Positions 9,167 through 18,748 of a stretch of DNA of 64,000 nucleotides are shown in pieces; position 1 is the first letter of the stretch; every line of letters begins with the position of its first letter. The translations under genes and the position numbers were made by a program. The stretch lies in NCBI RefSeq assembly GCF_026157065.1, contig NZ_JANLGQ010000008.1, forward strand, positions 50,697-114,696, written 5' to 3'. The DNA comes from Enterococcus sp. HY326 (GTDB taxonomy: Bacteria > Bacillota > Bacilli > Lactobacillales > Enterococcaceae). Under the pieces are notes generated by a model. It did no database searches. It was not told the DNA's origin and saw nothing but the letters and a program-made list of their open reading frames with translations.

Positions 9167-12100
9167 TTAAGGTGCAGTAATTTTTCCAAAGGTATTCATT
9201 TTGTAATCCCAATTATAAAATGGAATGTCGGCACTATTGGCAATAGTCGGCTCAATATAAATCGTCACGTAGTATTTACTACCAGCACTAAAGTCTACAG
9301 AAACTGTAGCTGGTGCACTTTCTAGTGTAGCAGCAGCATGACTTTCTTCAGTAGCAGAGATACGATAGCCGTAATATTGATACATTTCTGGTAGAATCGG
9401 ATTAATCGTAAATAAATCTTTTCCTGTTTCTGTTTGGAGCTGTACCCGTTTAAACCCGATTGCCTCCCCAGTACCTGAATTCACTAACATATTATATTCT
9501 TTGCCAGAATCGGTTCCATCGGTATTTTCTAAAGTGAAGTATCCTTGACTTGGAACAACTATCTCATTATTTTGACTAGAAATTACTTGTCGAAGGAATA
9601 ATTCAGCTTGACTATAATAAATGATAACTTCCATCGTGCTGATATTTCGGTCAGATATTGTGTTAAATACAATTTTTTTATCTGTAAAATTTTGTGGACT
9701 CCCGCCATCAACTGTAAAGTTAAGCGGCGTAGCGCTAGGCACATCTACTGGAACTCTAGACACAGTAATCGTAGTACCTGCATTTGATTTTTTAACCGTT
9801 TCTTGATTACCAGATATCCCTTCATTTCCTGCAATACCATCCATTGTGTATGGTGTGATATCAATTGAAGAACCATTCAAGCGACCTTTATAATTGATAG
9901 TTACCCAACCATTTGGATCTCTTTCATAATCAAAGGTATGCGTAAATTTGTTCGCTAAAAGATAATCAATACTATCTAATGAATACTTTACAGGCGTCAA
10001 ATTACTATCTAGTAAATACCAACCATCAATATACTGGGTATATTCTGGATCACCGGATTCAAAAGCTCGTATAGCTACTTCATCATATCCAAAAGTTGGA
10101 TTGACGATAACAGCGCCATTTTTATCCAAAGGTAGACCATAAACCGTCATGTCTTCATCGTCAGAGTCTTTACTTTCGGCCGTTTTAACAATGTATTTCT
10201 CTGTCGCAGCATAAATTTCTTCATTAGGCAGATCTACATTTACTCCATCATGGTAAACAATTGTATTTGTATAATAATTGTCATAGACTTTTCGAGAGAT
10301 ATTGGCTGTATCGTCTGAATATCCATGGGTAACGGTCATCACCCATAACACACAATTATCGGTTACTACAATGTGCTGATTGTCTGATAGGCGTTTACTT
10401 GTATCTGGACTCTTATTGATTAAATCATCTGCCGTCCATCCATTTAAGGTAATCAAATCACCCTTTTCATAGCCATTAGTTCCATCATTATACGCTGCTT
10501 CAAATTGCTGTTGAGTCGGCTCAGTGATTGTAGAGTTAATATCATTAGGGTCGAATGGAATCTTAATATACTTTGCCTGAGTCAATTCTGGCTCAATCGT
10601 AATATTTAGTTGGTCATTGACCACTGCTGTTCCCAAAGTGATTCTGACGTCGGTGTTTTGTTTTTGACTCTCTTGAGACTCTGATTTATAAATCTTACGA
10701 ATCGGACTTTTGATGTCTGTTGTTGTCGGGTTAATTCGCGGTGCTCCCCGCATAAACATCAATTCGTAAGTATACATATCAAATAGTCCGTCTACAGCGT
10801 GCCGGGCTTGCAAGCCATTTCCATCGCTATAAAAATGAGAAGCACCGTTCCACTCATACTGTGGCATATAATCCCAACCCCAAGCAATAGTTCCAGAACC
10901 ATCTAAGGCTGAACGATAAAGATTACCAGATTTATCGAGAATCATGACATAAGATTGATAAGTATAAATTTTATCCGCATATGGAGCTGCTGCGTTTTGA
11001 GTACCAGTAAAATCATTGGCTTCTCCATCAGTCACAGCCTCAATCCAACCACGTTCATCTTCTTTAACCTTTGGTAATGCAGTTTCGTTGGTAACACCAG
11101 TAGGAAGACTGCTACTAGCTGTACTTGCATTCAAATCAGTAATGCCAGATCTATTAACAAACCAACTACCTGAATAGCTATCCTCCGCGACATAAAAGTT
11201 TCCGCTATAGCGATAAGTTGAGGTACTATTACCAGTTCGTAAAACGACATAAACCAATTTCCTACCATCCTCATCAACAAAATAAACTTTGTCATGTGAG
11301 TTCGCTTTTACAGCGTCTGACGGTGCAACAGATGTTATATCCAATAAATCACCAGTTGTTTCATAGTATCTTTTATCATAAATCGTCGGGTGGCGATTAC
11401 CACTATCAGCTGCTGGTAGCAATTGGTTTGACCACATGCCGGCACTACGCCATTTGGACAAGGTTTGACCAAGTTGATAAACTTGATTAGTCCCAGATAG
11501 ATCACTAAATACTGGTGCCTTCACAGGTGTATTAGGATTAGCCGTTGTCCCTCCCGTTTCGTATTGAGTATCTCCATCGCCTAGCACTGTCAATACCTGT
11601 GTTGCTTGTAATAAGCGCTTAGCTAGTTTACCATAGTTTGGATTTTCAAAATGGAATAATAGATTTTCCCCTTCAGTTCCTTTACTGGGGCCATCCGATC
11701 CGTACTGATAGGTCATATTGGAAGCCCATGCCCAAACACGACCGTATTGGTCAATCGCTAACTCAGCATATCGACCAGCCTGAATTTTTTTAAAGATTGG
11801 TGTATAGTTGGCGGATGTTAAATCAATTTCTACTTTCGTTGGTGTTCTTATGATACTGGCCGCTGAAGCCCCAGTATTATTGTCTGCTTTGATTAACCCA
11901 AAATTATATACATCTCCGGTATCTGTTAAAGCAAGAGAATCATCCGTATTAGCACTTACTTGTATCACTTTCAAATTATTATTACTAAAGAAAGGTATCT
12001 CATTTAAAGTATAGACTGATGTAAGACTTCCTATTCCCAATTGACCTGTCCCATTTAATCCCCATGAATATGCTTTTCCCGATTGTGTCGCAACTAAAGC

Positions 12101-12907
12101 ATGGGACCCCCCTAATGAAAATGAAACTATTGGATCCGACTTGTTTAGTGTTGACAAGGGCTCAATGTACTGGGGAATCGAAATAGTTGACCCAGTGACA
12201 CCCGGACCAGTCGCCCCGTTATTTGGCAAAAAGCTATTGGGAATTCTGTAAGTGGTACGACTACCAAAAGCATAATAATTTCCGCTCTCCATCTTAATGT
12301 ATACAGCTTGATCTTCCTCTCGCCCAACATAAAGCTCATCAACTACTTCTCCTGTTGGCATACCCGTCATCTCTACTGGTTTGTTATTGTGTAATTGAAG
12401 AGTGTTATTACCCATATTCCCCTTGTCGCCTCTGCCCCAAGCATACATCTTATTATCTTCCGCTAAGGCATACATTGTATGGTATGCACCCCAGATTTTT
12501 TTAATCTTAATATTATTTTCGGTAAAATAAGGTACACGTTTCATCCCACCATTATACCGATTTGTCCCCCCTTGATTCCATGCCATATCAATACCCATAA
12601 CACCGTACATATTGTAGCCCCACATCCAAACAGCACCTTGATCATCTAAGGCACCGCCACCTAAATAAAGTGCTACCGCATCAATAAATTTAACCGAAGA
12701 AAGCAGCCCCGGATCCGTCGCTTCAATCGGATCAGCTAAATCTAATGAATCAAGGTTTGTTACCTGTAATTCCGGTGGTAAATCGATACTATTACCGGCT
12801 TTTGTTTCAGTTGGCGAAGTGCTTTTTATCAATAAGACACAAGCTACACTAAACAGAATAATAACTGATAGGATTCGTAAAATTTTATTTTTTTTAATCT
12901 TTTTCAT
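9167..12907 (-). CDS. large secreted/membrane-bound RCC1-repeat protein
   Basis: About 1246 aa. A basic N-terminus and one hydrophobic segment (about residues 6-28) act as a signal or anchor. Residues 75-410 hold at least five RCC1/ATS1-type repeats, recognisable by ALDDQGAVWMWGYNMYGVMG, YALAEDNKMYAWGRGDKGNMG, LVATQSGKAYSWGLNGTGQLG and LAIDQYGRVWAWASN, which should form a beta-propeller. The rest is beta-rich without catalytic motifs or an LPXTG tail. Last gene of the operon, 16 bp after the third BsaA-like gene. The ATG at 12905-12907 is preferred over an upstream GTG that sits inside the GAGGGG site. Probably a surface ligand or structural part of the matrix made by this operon; that role is inferred from neighbours. 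Confidence 0.75.
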   Translation of the reverse strand: MKKIKKNKILRILSVIILFSVACVLLIKSTSPTETKAGNSIDLPPELQVTNLDSLDLADPIEATDPGLLSSVKFIDAVALYLGGGALDDQGAVWMWGYNMYGVMGIDMAWNQGGTNRYNGGMKRVPYFTENNIKIKKIWGAYHTMYALAEDNKMYAWGRGDKGNMGNNTLQLHNNKPVEMTGMPTGEVVDELYVGREEDQAVYIKMESGNYYAFGSRTTYRIPNSFLPNNGATGPGVTGSTISIPQYIEPLSTLNKSDPIVSFSLGGSHALVATQSGKAYSWGLNGTGQLGIGSLTSVYTLNEIPFFSNNNLKVIQVSANTDDSLALTDTGDVYNFGLIKADNNTGASAASIIRTPTKVEIDLTSANYTPIFKKIQAGRYAELAIDQYGRVWAWASNMTYQYGSDGPSKGTEGENLLFHFENPNYGKLAKRLLQATQVLTVLGDGDTQYETGGTTANPNTPVKAPVFSDLSGTNQVYQLGQTLSKWRSAGMWSNQLLPAADSGNRHPTIYDKRYYETTGDLLDITSVAPSDAVKANSHDKVYFVDEDGRKLVYVVLRTGNSTSTYRYSGNFYVAEDSYSGSWFVNRSGITDLNASTASSSLPTGVTNETALPKVKEDERGWIEAVTDGEANDFTGTQNAAAPYADKIYTYQSYVMILDKSGNLYRSALDGSGTIAWGWDYMPQYEWNGASHFYSDGNGLQARHAVDGLFDMYTYELMFMRGAPRINPTTTDIKSPIRKIYKSESQESQKQNTDVRITLGTAVVNDQLNITIEPELTQAKYIKIPFDPNDINSTITEPTQQQFEAAYNDGTNGYEKGDLITLNGWTADDLINKSPDTSKRLSDNQHIVVTDNCVLWVMTVTHGYSDDTANISRKVYDNYYTNTIVYHDGVNVDLPNEEIYAATEKYIVKTAESKDSDDEDMTVYGLPLDKNGAVIVNPTFGYDEVAIRAFESGDPEYTQYIDGWYLLDSNLTPVKYSLDSIDYLLANKFTHTFDYERDPNGWVTINYKGRLNGSSIDITPYTMDGIAGNEGISGNQETVKKSNAGTTITVSRVPVDVPSATPLNFTVDGGSPQNFTDKKIVFNTISDRNISTMEVIIYYSQAELFLRQVISSQNNEIVVPSQGYFTLENTDGTDSGKEYNMLVNSGTGEAIGFKRVQLQTETGKDLFTINPILPEMYQYYGYRISATEESHAAATLESAPATVSVDFSAGSKYYVTIYIEPTIANSADIPFYNWDYKMNTFGKITAP

Positions 12908-12935
12908 TTGACTCTTCACCCCTCTTTTACCCTTA

Positions 12936-13550
12936 TCAACTATTCACAACTGTCGCCAAAGCAGTATCGATTGTTACCAATGGTTCAGCTTGTGGTGTTT
13001 CAGTCAAGCCCAAATTAAACCAGGCTTTACGATATTGGTAGTTTGCAGCAGTCACCGTTTCGCTTTTAACTTGAATAGCAAAATCTGCACCATTGTATTC
13101 TGTACCTAAATTATCTGCTAGTGAAATATTATTAAAGAGCGAAGTTGTCGTTCCTAAGGCACTAACTTCCCCTAAATAATAGTAGTAGCCATCTTCTCCA
13201 TACTGCCAATTTGTTCCCACAGTAATTAAGACTTCTTTTCCAATAGATGCTGGTAACCGACCATCATCTATACTCGGATGTTCTATTTCCGGAAAGACCA
13301 TTACTCGTACTAAAAAACCAGTACTTCCAGTATTTTCGATAATAATATCTTTCGTCTGTGTCCCACCGACAGCAATCGGTTCATTTGGTGTGAAGGTTTC
13401 AACGATCTCTCCTTTTATCGTTGGAACAGAGAGCTTATTATGAACACTGTCATTCTTCTGTGTGGCTGCATAAATGACTGCAGCAGCAATTGATGTAATC
13501 AAAATCATTCCAAGAAGAAAGGAAACCAACCACTTCTTTTTAATTTTCAA
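12936..13550 (-). CDS. BsaA-like SipW-dependent surface protein (third paralogue)
   Basis: A 204-aa protein with a positively charged start, a membrane segment (about residues 8-28) and a beta-sandwich-like ectodomain. The segment ETFTPNEPIAVGGTQTKDIIIENTGSTGFLVRV lines up by eye with EKFDPETPIDEAVNGEITKEVSVVNTSSTDAFIRV of the 15.3-16.5 kb protein, so they are paralogues. It lacks the AWxSYxEWVKNH motif of the other two. The start is TTG, with an AGGAGG about 9 bp upstream. Confidence 0.65.
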   Translation of the reverse strand: MKIKKKWLVSFLLGMILITSIAAAVIYAATQKNDSVHNKLSVPTIKGEIVETFTPNEPIAVGGTQTKDIIIENTGSTGFLVRVMVFPEIEHPSIDDGRLPASIGKEVLITVGTNWQYGEDGYYYYLGEVSALGTTTSLFNNISLADNLGTEYNGADFAIQVKSETVTAANYQYRKAWFNLGLTETPQAEPLVTIDTALATVVNS

Positions 13551-13563
13551 CCTCTTCGCCTCC

Positions 13564-14436
13564 TTATTTGAATCTTGTATCTTCTTGGTACATCGTCAAA
13601 TAGCCACCGTCGTTCGTCCATGTTTGAAGACCGGATTGAGTTGCTTCCACACCCTCAGCTTCTATCTCAATATCATAAAGAGCCTGTTTGTATTGATTAG
13701 GAATGCTTGTATTTGATAACATAACAGACTGTAATAAATCAATTGTTGTCGTCTCTCCACTTTCTAAGACTTGTGAATAATAAAAATATTCACCGTCAAA
13801 AACCCAATATGGTGTTGAAACAGCATTTTGAGGCACACTATGAACGGCCGGATTAAGATTCCAGCTAAAGTACTGTAAAGCTACTGGACGAGAAGCATTA
13901 CTCCGATCAGTTTCACCCGTATATAGTTGGTTTATGATTACCGGGCTGTCAGCTTGATAATAAAGAGAATCAGCGCCATCTTTTAGGCCGGAGTCGAGGA
14001 TGTTACCACTTTCCCAAGTAGACAAATCATCTAAGCTCAGCTTAGTTTCACCGTTATCTTTCACCAGCTTTATATCTCCATTGCCGTTGCCTTCACCATC
14101 GTTCATATCCATCTCAAAGGGTAAAATAGACTCATAAAATCGCACCCGAATAATAGCATTTCGATTGGAGAGGTTCTTGACTTTGACTGATTTTTCAGTT
14201 TCTTCTTTAAATGATAAAATACTTTCTTGCTTGAAAGTTTCTGTTACTTTTACCGAAACTGACTCAGGGTTAGACTGGGTATGATTTTTTACCCATTCAG
14301 AATAACTCGACCAGGCTAATGTCGCATTTACTAGGATAATCAATGAAAAAACTGTAACAAAAATCCCGAAAAACTTCTTGTTCTTTCTTAGCGACAACCC
14401 TCCCCAACTCAGTTTCTTTTTACTCTTCCTTTTCAT
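13564..14436 (-). CDS. BsaA-family SipW-dependent matrix protein
   Basis: A 290-aa protein. After a basic N-terminus and a hydrophobic segment (about residues 22-40) comes NATLAWSSYSEWVKNHTQS, which fits a SipW-type cleavage region (small residues before an aromatic). This motif is shared with the 15.3-16.5 kb protein. The ectodomain has VTETFKQE and VKVKNLSNRNAIIRVRFYES, the strand pattern of BsaA/camelysin-like proteins that form biofilm fibres in clostridia and bacilli. Sits in the middle of the operon downstream of the LPXTG protein. Confidence 0.75.
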   Translation of the reverse strand: MKRKSKKKLSWGGLSLRKNKKFFGIFVTVFSLIILVNATLAWSSYSEWVKNHTQSNPESVSVKVTETFKQESILSFKEETEKSVKVKNLSNRNAIIRVRFYESILPFEMDMNDGEGNGNGDIKLVKDNGETKLSLDDLSTWESGNILDSGLKDGADSLYYQADSPVIINQLYTGETDRSNASRPVALQYFSWNLNPAVHSVPQNAVSTPYWVFDGEYFYYSQVLESGETTTIDLLQSVMLSNTSIPNQYKQALYDIEIEAEGVEATQSGLQTWTNDGGYLTMYQEDTRFK

Positions 14437-14451
14437 TTCCCCACTCCCTTT

Positions 14452-14507
14452 GAATTGAATTCATCAATGAACCGGACATCCGATGGATTCACTCATGAAA
14501 TCAATTC
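14452..14507 (-). other. intergenic stem-loop inside the surface operon
   Basis: GAATTGAATTCAT and ATGAAATCAATTC pair over 13 bp with one mismatch, enclosing about 30 nt that can form a second short stem. There is no T-run, so it is probably an mRNA-processing or stability element rather than a terminator. Confidence 0.5.
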
Positions 14508-14538
14508 AATACTAAGATCAAATTGATTTCTTAAGACA

Positions 14539-15252
14539 TTAATTTTGTTGCTCATCTTTGCGTTTTTTTAAAATAATTAAAGCGATGCCGATTAAAATGA
14601 ATCCGGCAACCATTCCTAATAAGACATTTCGCCAGTCTTCCCCAGTTTGCGGCAATTTTCCAGTTGGTGGTAGTGAAGGTGTTGTAGAAGTTACTGTGGA
14701 GCTTGGTTCTCTATTCGCAAAAAAAACCCAATAAAAATCAGCCTTACTTATTTCACGCCAACTTGTATCTGGATACTCGTCACTGACTGTAAAATCTGCT
14801 TGAATATTACGAACCTCTCCAACTTCTAAAGTCCCTAAATCAATCGGTTGTTGTCTTTGATTGGCTACAGGTATTCCATTTCCATCAATTGTCCCTTGAT
14901 AAATAACTTGCCCTTGATAAGTCAATTTGACACTGATGACTTCCAATAGATTTAGCTCACCATTAACCTCTTGCAAGTGGTCTTCATCATTAGGATTCAT
15001 GACAAATTTCAAAGCAAAATCTCCGTCACTTGTTGAGTAATTGCTTAGTGTTATTGTTCGAGAAAAAGTCTGTCCAGGAGTAACATTATTATTAACTATG
15101 AAGTATTCTCCTTCGGTCCCGACTTGAACCCCTGTATCATCACCAACTAAAAAGCCAGGAGGAAGGGTTTCAGCATGGGCACGGCCAGCAAAGCCTAATG
15201 AAAGTAGCAGTGACACCATGAAAAAAAGTATGAGTTTAACCATTTTTTTCAT
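14539..15252 (-). CDS. LPXTG-anchored surface protein
   Basis: A 237-aa protein with a Sec signal peptide ending near AHAET. A beta-sandwich domain of about 160 residues follows (NNNVTPGQTFSRTITLSNYSTSDGDFAL), then a Ser/Thr/Pro linker, then KLPQTGED, a hydrophobic span and KKRKDEQQN. Sortase A should attach it to peptidoglycan. Between two BsaA-like genes it is the obvious wall anchor for fibres made of those proteins; this role is an inference. Confidence 0.85.
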   Translation of the reverse strand: MKKMVKLILFFMVSLLLSLGFAGRAHAETLPPGFLVGDDTGVQVGTEGEYFIVNNNVTPGQTFSRTITLSNYSTSDGDFALKFVMNPNDEDHLQEVNGELNLLEVISVKLTYQGQVIYQGTIDGNGIPVANQRQQPIDLGTLEVGEVRNIQADFTVSDEYPDTSWREISKADFYWVFFANREPSSTVTSTTPSLPPTGKLPQTGEDWRNVLLGMVAGFILIGIALIILKKRKDEQQN

Positions 15253-15281
15253 ATCTTTCTTCCTCCTAACTCATGTACTTA

Positions 15282-16517
15282 TTATTCTACGACTGTTGCA
15301 AGCGATTCATAGTAAGCTGTTAATTGTGCATCAGTTAATCCCCAACCTGAACCATTGGAAACCCAAGTTTTGTTTCCTTCAGTTTGGACTGAGCCAATCA
15401 AAGCACCATTATTTGAAGCGGCAGTTACTGCACTACGAGCTGCTGGAATAGATTCTAAGCCAACGTACAAGTTGTAACTAGCTAATTTGTAGTCTTCTCT
15501 ATCAGTAGCACTTGGGAACTTAATTGCATCCATCATTGTTGCTGATGTAGTTGAACCAGATGGCAATACTTTTGTATAGTAGAAGTAACCATCAGTACTG
15601 TCAAAATACCAATCAGCAGCCGCTGCAGAACCAGCAGTTGGTTTAGTAGTTGTTACGTTTGGTGTAATAAATGAAATATCACTACCTGCAATTGCAGATG
15701 TTGTTGAAACGCCTGGTGTAACAGTCCCTTGAGAAAGTGCTGTTGGATTAGGAACGTTTACATTAGCTCCAGCCCAATCTGCATCTTCTTTAGCACCCAG
15801 ACCAACACCATAGCCCCAATAAGCTAGAGCAAGGTCAGCAGATGCAGCTGTTTGATAAACAACATAGTTCCCTGCAGCATCTTTGACTACTTCACCAGTC
15901 ACCTTTTGGGCAACAACAGCCGTATCTGCGTCAAATGAGCCACTTAGAACTGGCATTTTTGCAGAAGCTTTGTTGTAATCAAAGTCTGTAGGTAATTCAG
16001 CAACCTTCAAAGTTCTTTCATTGATTAATACTGCATTCGTATCATCAGCAGACACATATAATTTTAAATTGCTAGGTACAGTTTGCGAAGTACCACCAAC
16101 TGTATCATAGATAACTAAATCTGCAGTTTTATCTGTGTAAGTTGTTACATATTCTGTTGCATTAATAATTACTGGGAATTCCGCTGCTGATTCACTAGCA
16201 TAACCCATGCCAGCAGCAGTATCTTCCAATTTGTGAAGCATTTCTTCAAATGATACCCGAATAAATGCGTCGGTACTTGAAGTATTTACGACACTTACTT
16301 CTTTGGTAATTTCACCATTAACAGCTTCGTCAATTGGTGTTTCAGGATCAAATTTTTCGACGATCGTTACCCGACCTTCTTCATAACCCCTAGATTGCAG
16401 ATGGTTTTTTACCCATTCTGTGTACGATTGCCATGCAAACGTCCCCGCTAAAACTGTTAATAAGGCTACTGAGGAAGCCACAATAGCAGTTTTCTTTTTT
16501 CCGTTTTTCCGTTTCAT
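15282..16517 (-). CDS. BsaA-family SipW-dependent matrix protein (major subunit candidate)
   Basis: A 411-aa protein and the first structural gene after the signal peptidase. The N-terminus is KRKNGKKK, hydrophobic residues 11-28, then GTFAWQSYTEWVKNHLQS, the SipW-type cleavage motif. The ectodomain is beta-rich and low in Cys, with VTIVEKFDPETP and VSVVNTSSTDAFIRVSFEE typical of BsaA/TasA-like fibre subunits. Start ATG behind GGGGG. Confidence 0.8.
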   Translation of the reverse strand: MKRKNGKKKTAIVASSVALLTVLAGTFAWQSYTEWVKNHLQSRGYEEGRVTIVEKFDPETPIDEAVNGEITKEVSVVNTSSTDAFIRVSFEEMLHKLEDTAAGMGYASESAAEFPVIINATEYVTTYTDKTADLVIYDTVGGTSQTVPSNLKLYVSADDTNAVLINERTLKVAELPTDFDYNKASAKMPVLSGSFDADTAVVAQKVTGEVVKDAAGNYVVYQTAASADLALAYWGYGVGLGAKEDADWAGANVNVPNPTALSQGTVTPGVSTTSAIAGSDISFITPNVTTTKPTAGSAAAADWYFDSTDGYFYYTKVLPSGSTTSATMMDAIKFPSATDREDYKLASYNLYVGLESIPAARSAVTAASNNGALIGSVQTEGNKTWVSNGSGWGLTDAQLTAYYESLATVVE

Positions 16518-16697
16518 TGGAAAAACCCCCTTTTTCTTTTTTTATTTGTAATCTTGCAATGCAAGAGAACACACCTAAAAACACTTCATTTTTCAAATGA
16601 GTACATAGCCCCATCACGGGCTTCCCATCCGTAATTTTTCCATCGTCCGCTCTCCTTTTTACTTTTTTCAAAACTTCTATATCCATCCAATTATTTC

Positions 16698-17546
16698 TTA
16701 TTGGTGTGCTCTCACTTTTCTTTTTTTCTTGTTTACTTGTACAGCTTCATAGTTTCCCAACCCTATGTAATATTTCAATGTAACGAATAGTCCAAAAAGT
16801 GTAGCTAAGAAAATTGCCACCACAACCAAATTATCTCGAATAAAATTCAGAAAATTGCCAATGAAAGGGATTGTAAGAACTACTTTTCCCACTACTTGGC
16901 TACCACTAATTGGAATATCAGCGCCTGTGTTTGCATCCCCTTGGGTTTGAATGAAAAATCCTTCTTCACCATCTAAGTTGTCCATCGTTTCGACTACCCG
17001 GTGAGTTAAATAAGATTCAGTATTTCCTGGTACTGGATAGAAAGTGATAATATCACCATCTTGTAAGGTCTCAGGATTAACCTGCTGAATAATTATGATA
17101 GATCCACTTGTAAAACCATTTGTAAGTTCCGGCTTCTCTGGATTAGGTGCCATTGAGTTTGTTAATACAGTCATAAACCGATATCCAAAAAATGATTTAT
17201 CTGGACTATCATTAAAATTAAAAAAGATTGCTCCACCGATAATCAGAATTAGAAAAGCATAGAACAAAACATCCCATAACACCTTTAAAGCTTTATTAGT
17301 TTTTGAGGGAGGAATCTCCCGATATTTTTTCTTTGAAGAATGCTTGCGTGATTTTTTCTTAGGTGTTGCTTGATTTTTAGTTTTTGCGGAACTCTCTAAC
17401 TTTGATTTATTTGAAGACTTTGTCCTATTTATCGATTTGCTCGGACTTGGCATATTACTTGAATGCATAGCTTTCTTTTTTTTTTCTTCTACCTTGGTAG
17501 TACGTTTATTTGCCCGCTTTGTTTTCTCATTGCTATTGCTTCCCAT
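16698..17546 (-). CDS. sipW: signal peptidase I, SipW/ER type
   Basis: About 282 aa. A very basic Lys/Ser/Thr-rich cytoplasmic extension of about 80 residues precedes the first membrane helix (about 88-105). Catalytic Ser is in FMTVLTNSMAPN. In place of the usual catalytic Lys there is His in YLTHRVVE, the hallmark of SipW/ER-type peptidases; a second helix lies near the C-terminus. It should process the AWxSYxEWVKNH-type precursors encoded just downstream. Start set at ATG 17544-17546 behind GGTGGGGG. The long basic tail is unusual and might bind a partner or nucleic acid. Confidence 0.88.
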   Translation of the reverse strand: MGSNSNEKTKRANKRTTKVEEKKKKAMHSSNMPSPSKSINRTKSSNKSKLESSAKTKNQATPKKKSRKHSSKKKYREIPPSKTNKALKVLWDVLFYAFLILIIGGAIFFNFNDSPDKSFFGYRFMTVLTNSMAPNPEKPELTNGFTSGSIIIIQQVNPETLQDGDIITFYPVPGNTESYLTHRVVETMDNLDGEEGFFIQTQGDANTGADIPISGSQVVGKVVLTIPFIGNFLNFIRDNLVVVAIFLATLFGLFVTLKYYIGLGNYEAVQVNKKKRKVRAHQ

Positions 17547-17561
17547 CCAATCCCCCACCTT

Positions 17562-17579
17562 AAGACAATTTGAAGTCTT
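17562..17579. promoter_or_regulatory. palindrome shared with the regulator upstream region
   Basis: AAGACAATTTGAAGTCTT lies just upstream of the sipW ribosome-binding site. The same palindrome, one base shorter and inverted, sits at 18627-18643 in front of the winged-helix regulator. I read the pair as a candidate binding site for that regulator; an RNA hairpin is the alternative. Confidence 0.45.
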
Positions 17580-17708
17580 TTTATTTCTTAATCGATGAAG
17601 TAAATACTTTCCGTCACAGCTTTATCGCTTCTTACCTTTAGTAAAAAAGCAGAAGATTTATTTACTTGAAATCAGATCATCGCCTATTAGGCTCAACCAC
17701 AAATTAGT

Positions 17709-18437
17709 TTAACTAACTGCTTTGATGAACTTTTTTTGTGAATCAATTGGTAAAATTTCAAAAAAATCTTGTGATAATGAGTAACCACTGCGCCAATGAG
17801 TCTCTAATAGATTGCCATCAACACCGAAATGCTCCATCTTTTTTCTAATTCTTTGAATCAACTGAGATAGTTGAGTTAATGTTGAGTGATTTGCACCTAT
17901 CTTCCACAACTGTTCACAGACATCAACTCGTAAAATAATTTCACCTTGGGCTCTACATAGGATTTCAAATAAACCTGCTTCCTTTGGTGATAAGTTGTTC
18001 AGCAATTTTTTTACAGCCTGTTTACTTTTTTCTTTATCCGCTGTTGAACTCGATTTTTTTAAATCAGAAAAACTTAAGTTTTGGTCAGATAATTCTTCTC
18101 TCAACTGTGATAAAGAGACATCATTCGATAGCCACTTCTTTAATCCAAGAGAATGCCAGTTTCTCCACATCTCATCAGTGATACTCTCTGAATCAAGGCG
18201 AATAAAATTTACATCCCTATCTTTTGATAATTCCAATAACTGATGAACTTCATGATTGCTTAATGTTTCACTAAATATCACATTGTAAAATAAAGACAAA
18301 TAGATTTTCCCTTCTCCTTGAAGTAGTTTGTGAACAACCTGTTCTGAGCAAAAAACTTCATAGCCTAATTTCTCTAAGATAGCTTTTAGCAAGTTCTCAC
18401 CTAGGCTATTCTTAGTTAGAATCATAATCTGCCTCAT
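17709..18437 (-). CDS. winged-helix regulator with receiver-like N-terminus
   Basis: A 242-aa protein. The C-terminus (about residues 145-228) is an OmpR/PhoB-type winged helix (LSPKEAGLFEILCRAQGEIILRVDVCEQLW, then QLIQRIRKKMEHF and THWRSGYSLS). The N-terminal ~115 residues resemble a receiver fold, but the expected phospho-Asp position reads FYNVIFSETL with no Asp, so it probably works without phosphorylation. First gene before sipW and the matrix genes and the likely activator of the operon. Its upstream region ends at a recombination site, so its expression is probably phase-variable. Confidence 0.75.
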   Translation of the reverse strand: MRQIMILTKNSLGENLLKAILEKLGYEVFCSEQVVHKLLQGEGKIYLSLFYNVIFSETLSNHEVHQLLELSKDRDVNFIRLDSESITDEMWRNWHSLGLKKWLSNDVSLSQLREELSDQNLSFSDLKKSSSTADKEKSKQAVKKLLNNLSPKEAGLFEILCRAQGEIILRVDVCEQLWKIGANHSTLTQLSQLIQRIRKKMEHFGVDGNLLETHWRSGYSLSQDFFEILPIDSQKKFIKAVS

Positions 18438-18626
18438 TAAATATCACCTGCCTGTTTATTCAAAGTTGTTACACAATCCTAAATTTTTTAGTAATTCGAG
18501 GAACCAAGATGTTTGTTACAATCTTGAGAACGAATGATTAAGCAAAAATGAATCTTTTCTACAACGAAAAAATTGGAGACTTTAATGGCTTTCTATGGTA
18601 AAATAATTGAATTATCCATTTTTAAA

Positions 18627-18643
18627 AAGACTCAAATTGTCTT
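18627..18643. promoter_or_regulatory. palindrome upstream of the regulator
   Basis: AAGACTCAAATTGTCTT, flanked by A and T runs, is nearly the reverse complement of the site before sipW. With the flanking A and T runs it could also act as a weak bidirectional terminator between the recombination site and the regulator. Confidence 0.4.
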
Positions 18644-18665
18644 TTAAAATAAAAAAAAGAAATTT

Positions 18666-18718
18666 TTGTTTGTTAGTTTTTCTTGTAAGTATCAATTACA
18701 AGAAAAACTAACAAACAA
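18666..18718. repeat. left recombination site of the inversion segment
   Basis: A 53-bp perfect palindrome: 23-bp arms (ending in TTTTCTTGTAA) around the 7-bp spacer GTATCAA at 18689-18695. The inner 29 bp (18678-18706) recur at 20251-20279 in reverse orientation, with spacer TTGATAC. Inverted arms around a 7-bp asymmetric spacer is the normal form of a tyrosine-recombinase core site. Confidence 0.8.
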
Positions 18719-18748
18719 CTATTTTTATAGTTGATATTTTATAATCAT

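Noticed and set aside
16390..16686. 98-codon frame between sipW and the first BsaA-like gene
   Set aside because: Overlaps the start of the BsaA-like gene on the same strand in another frame, with no ribosome-binding site or recognisable domain.
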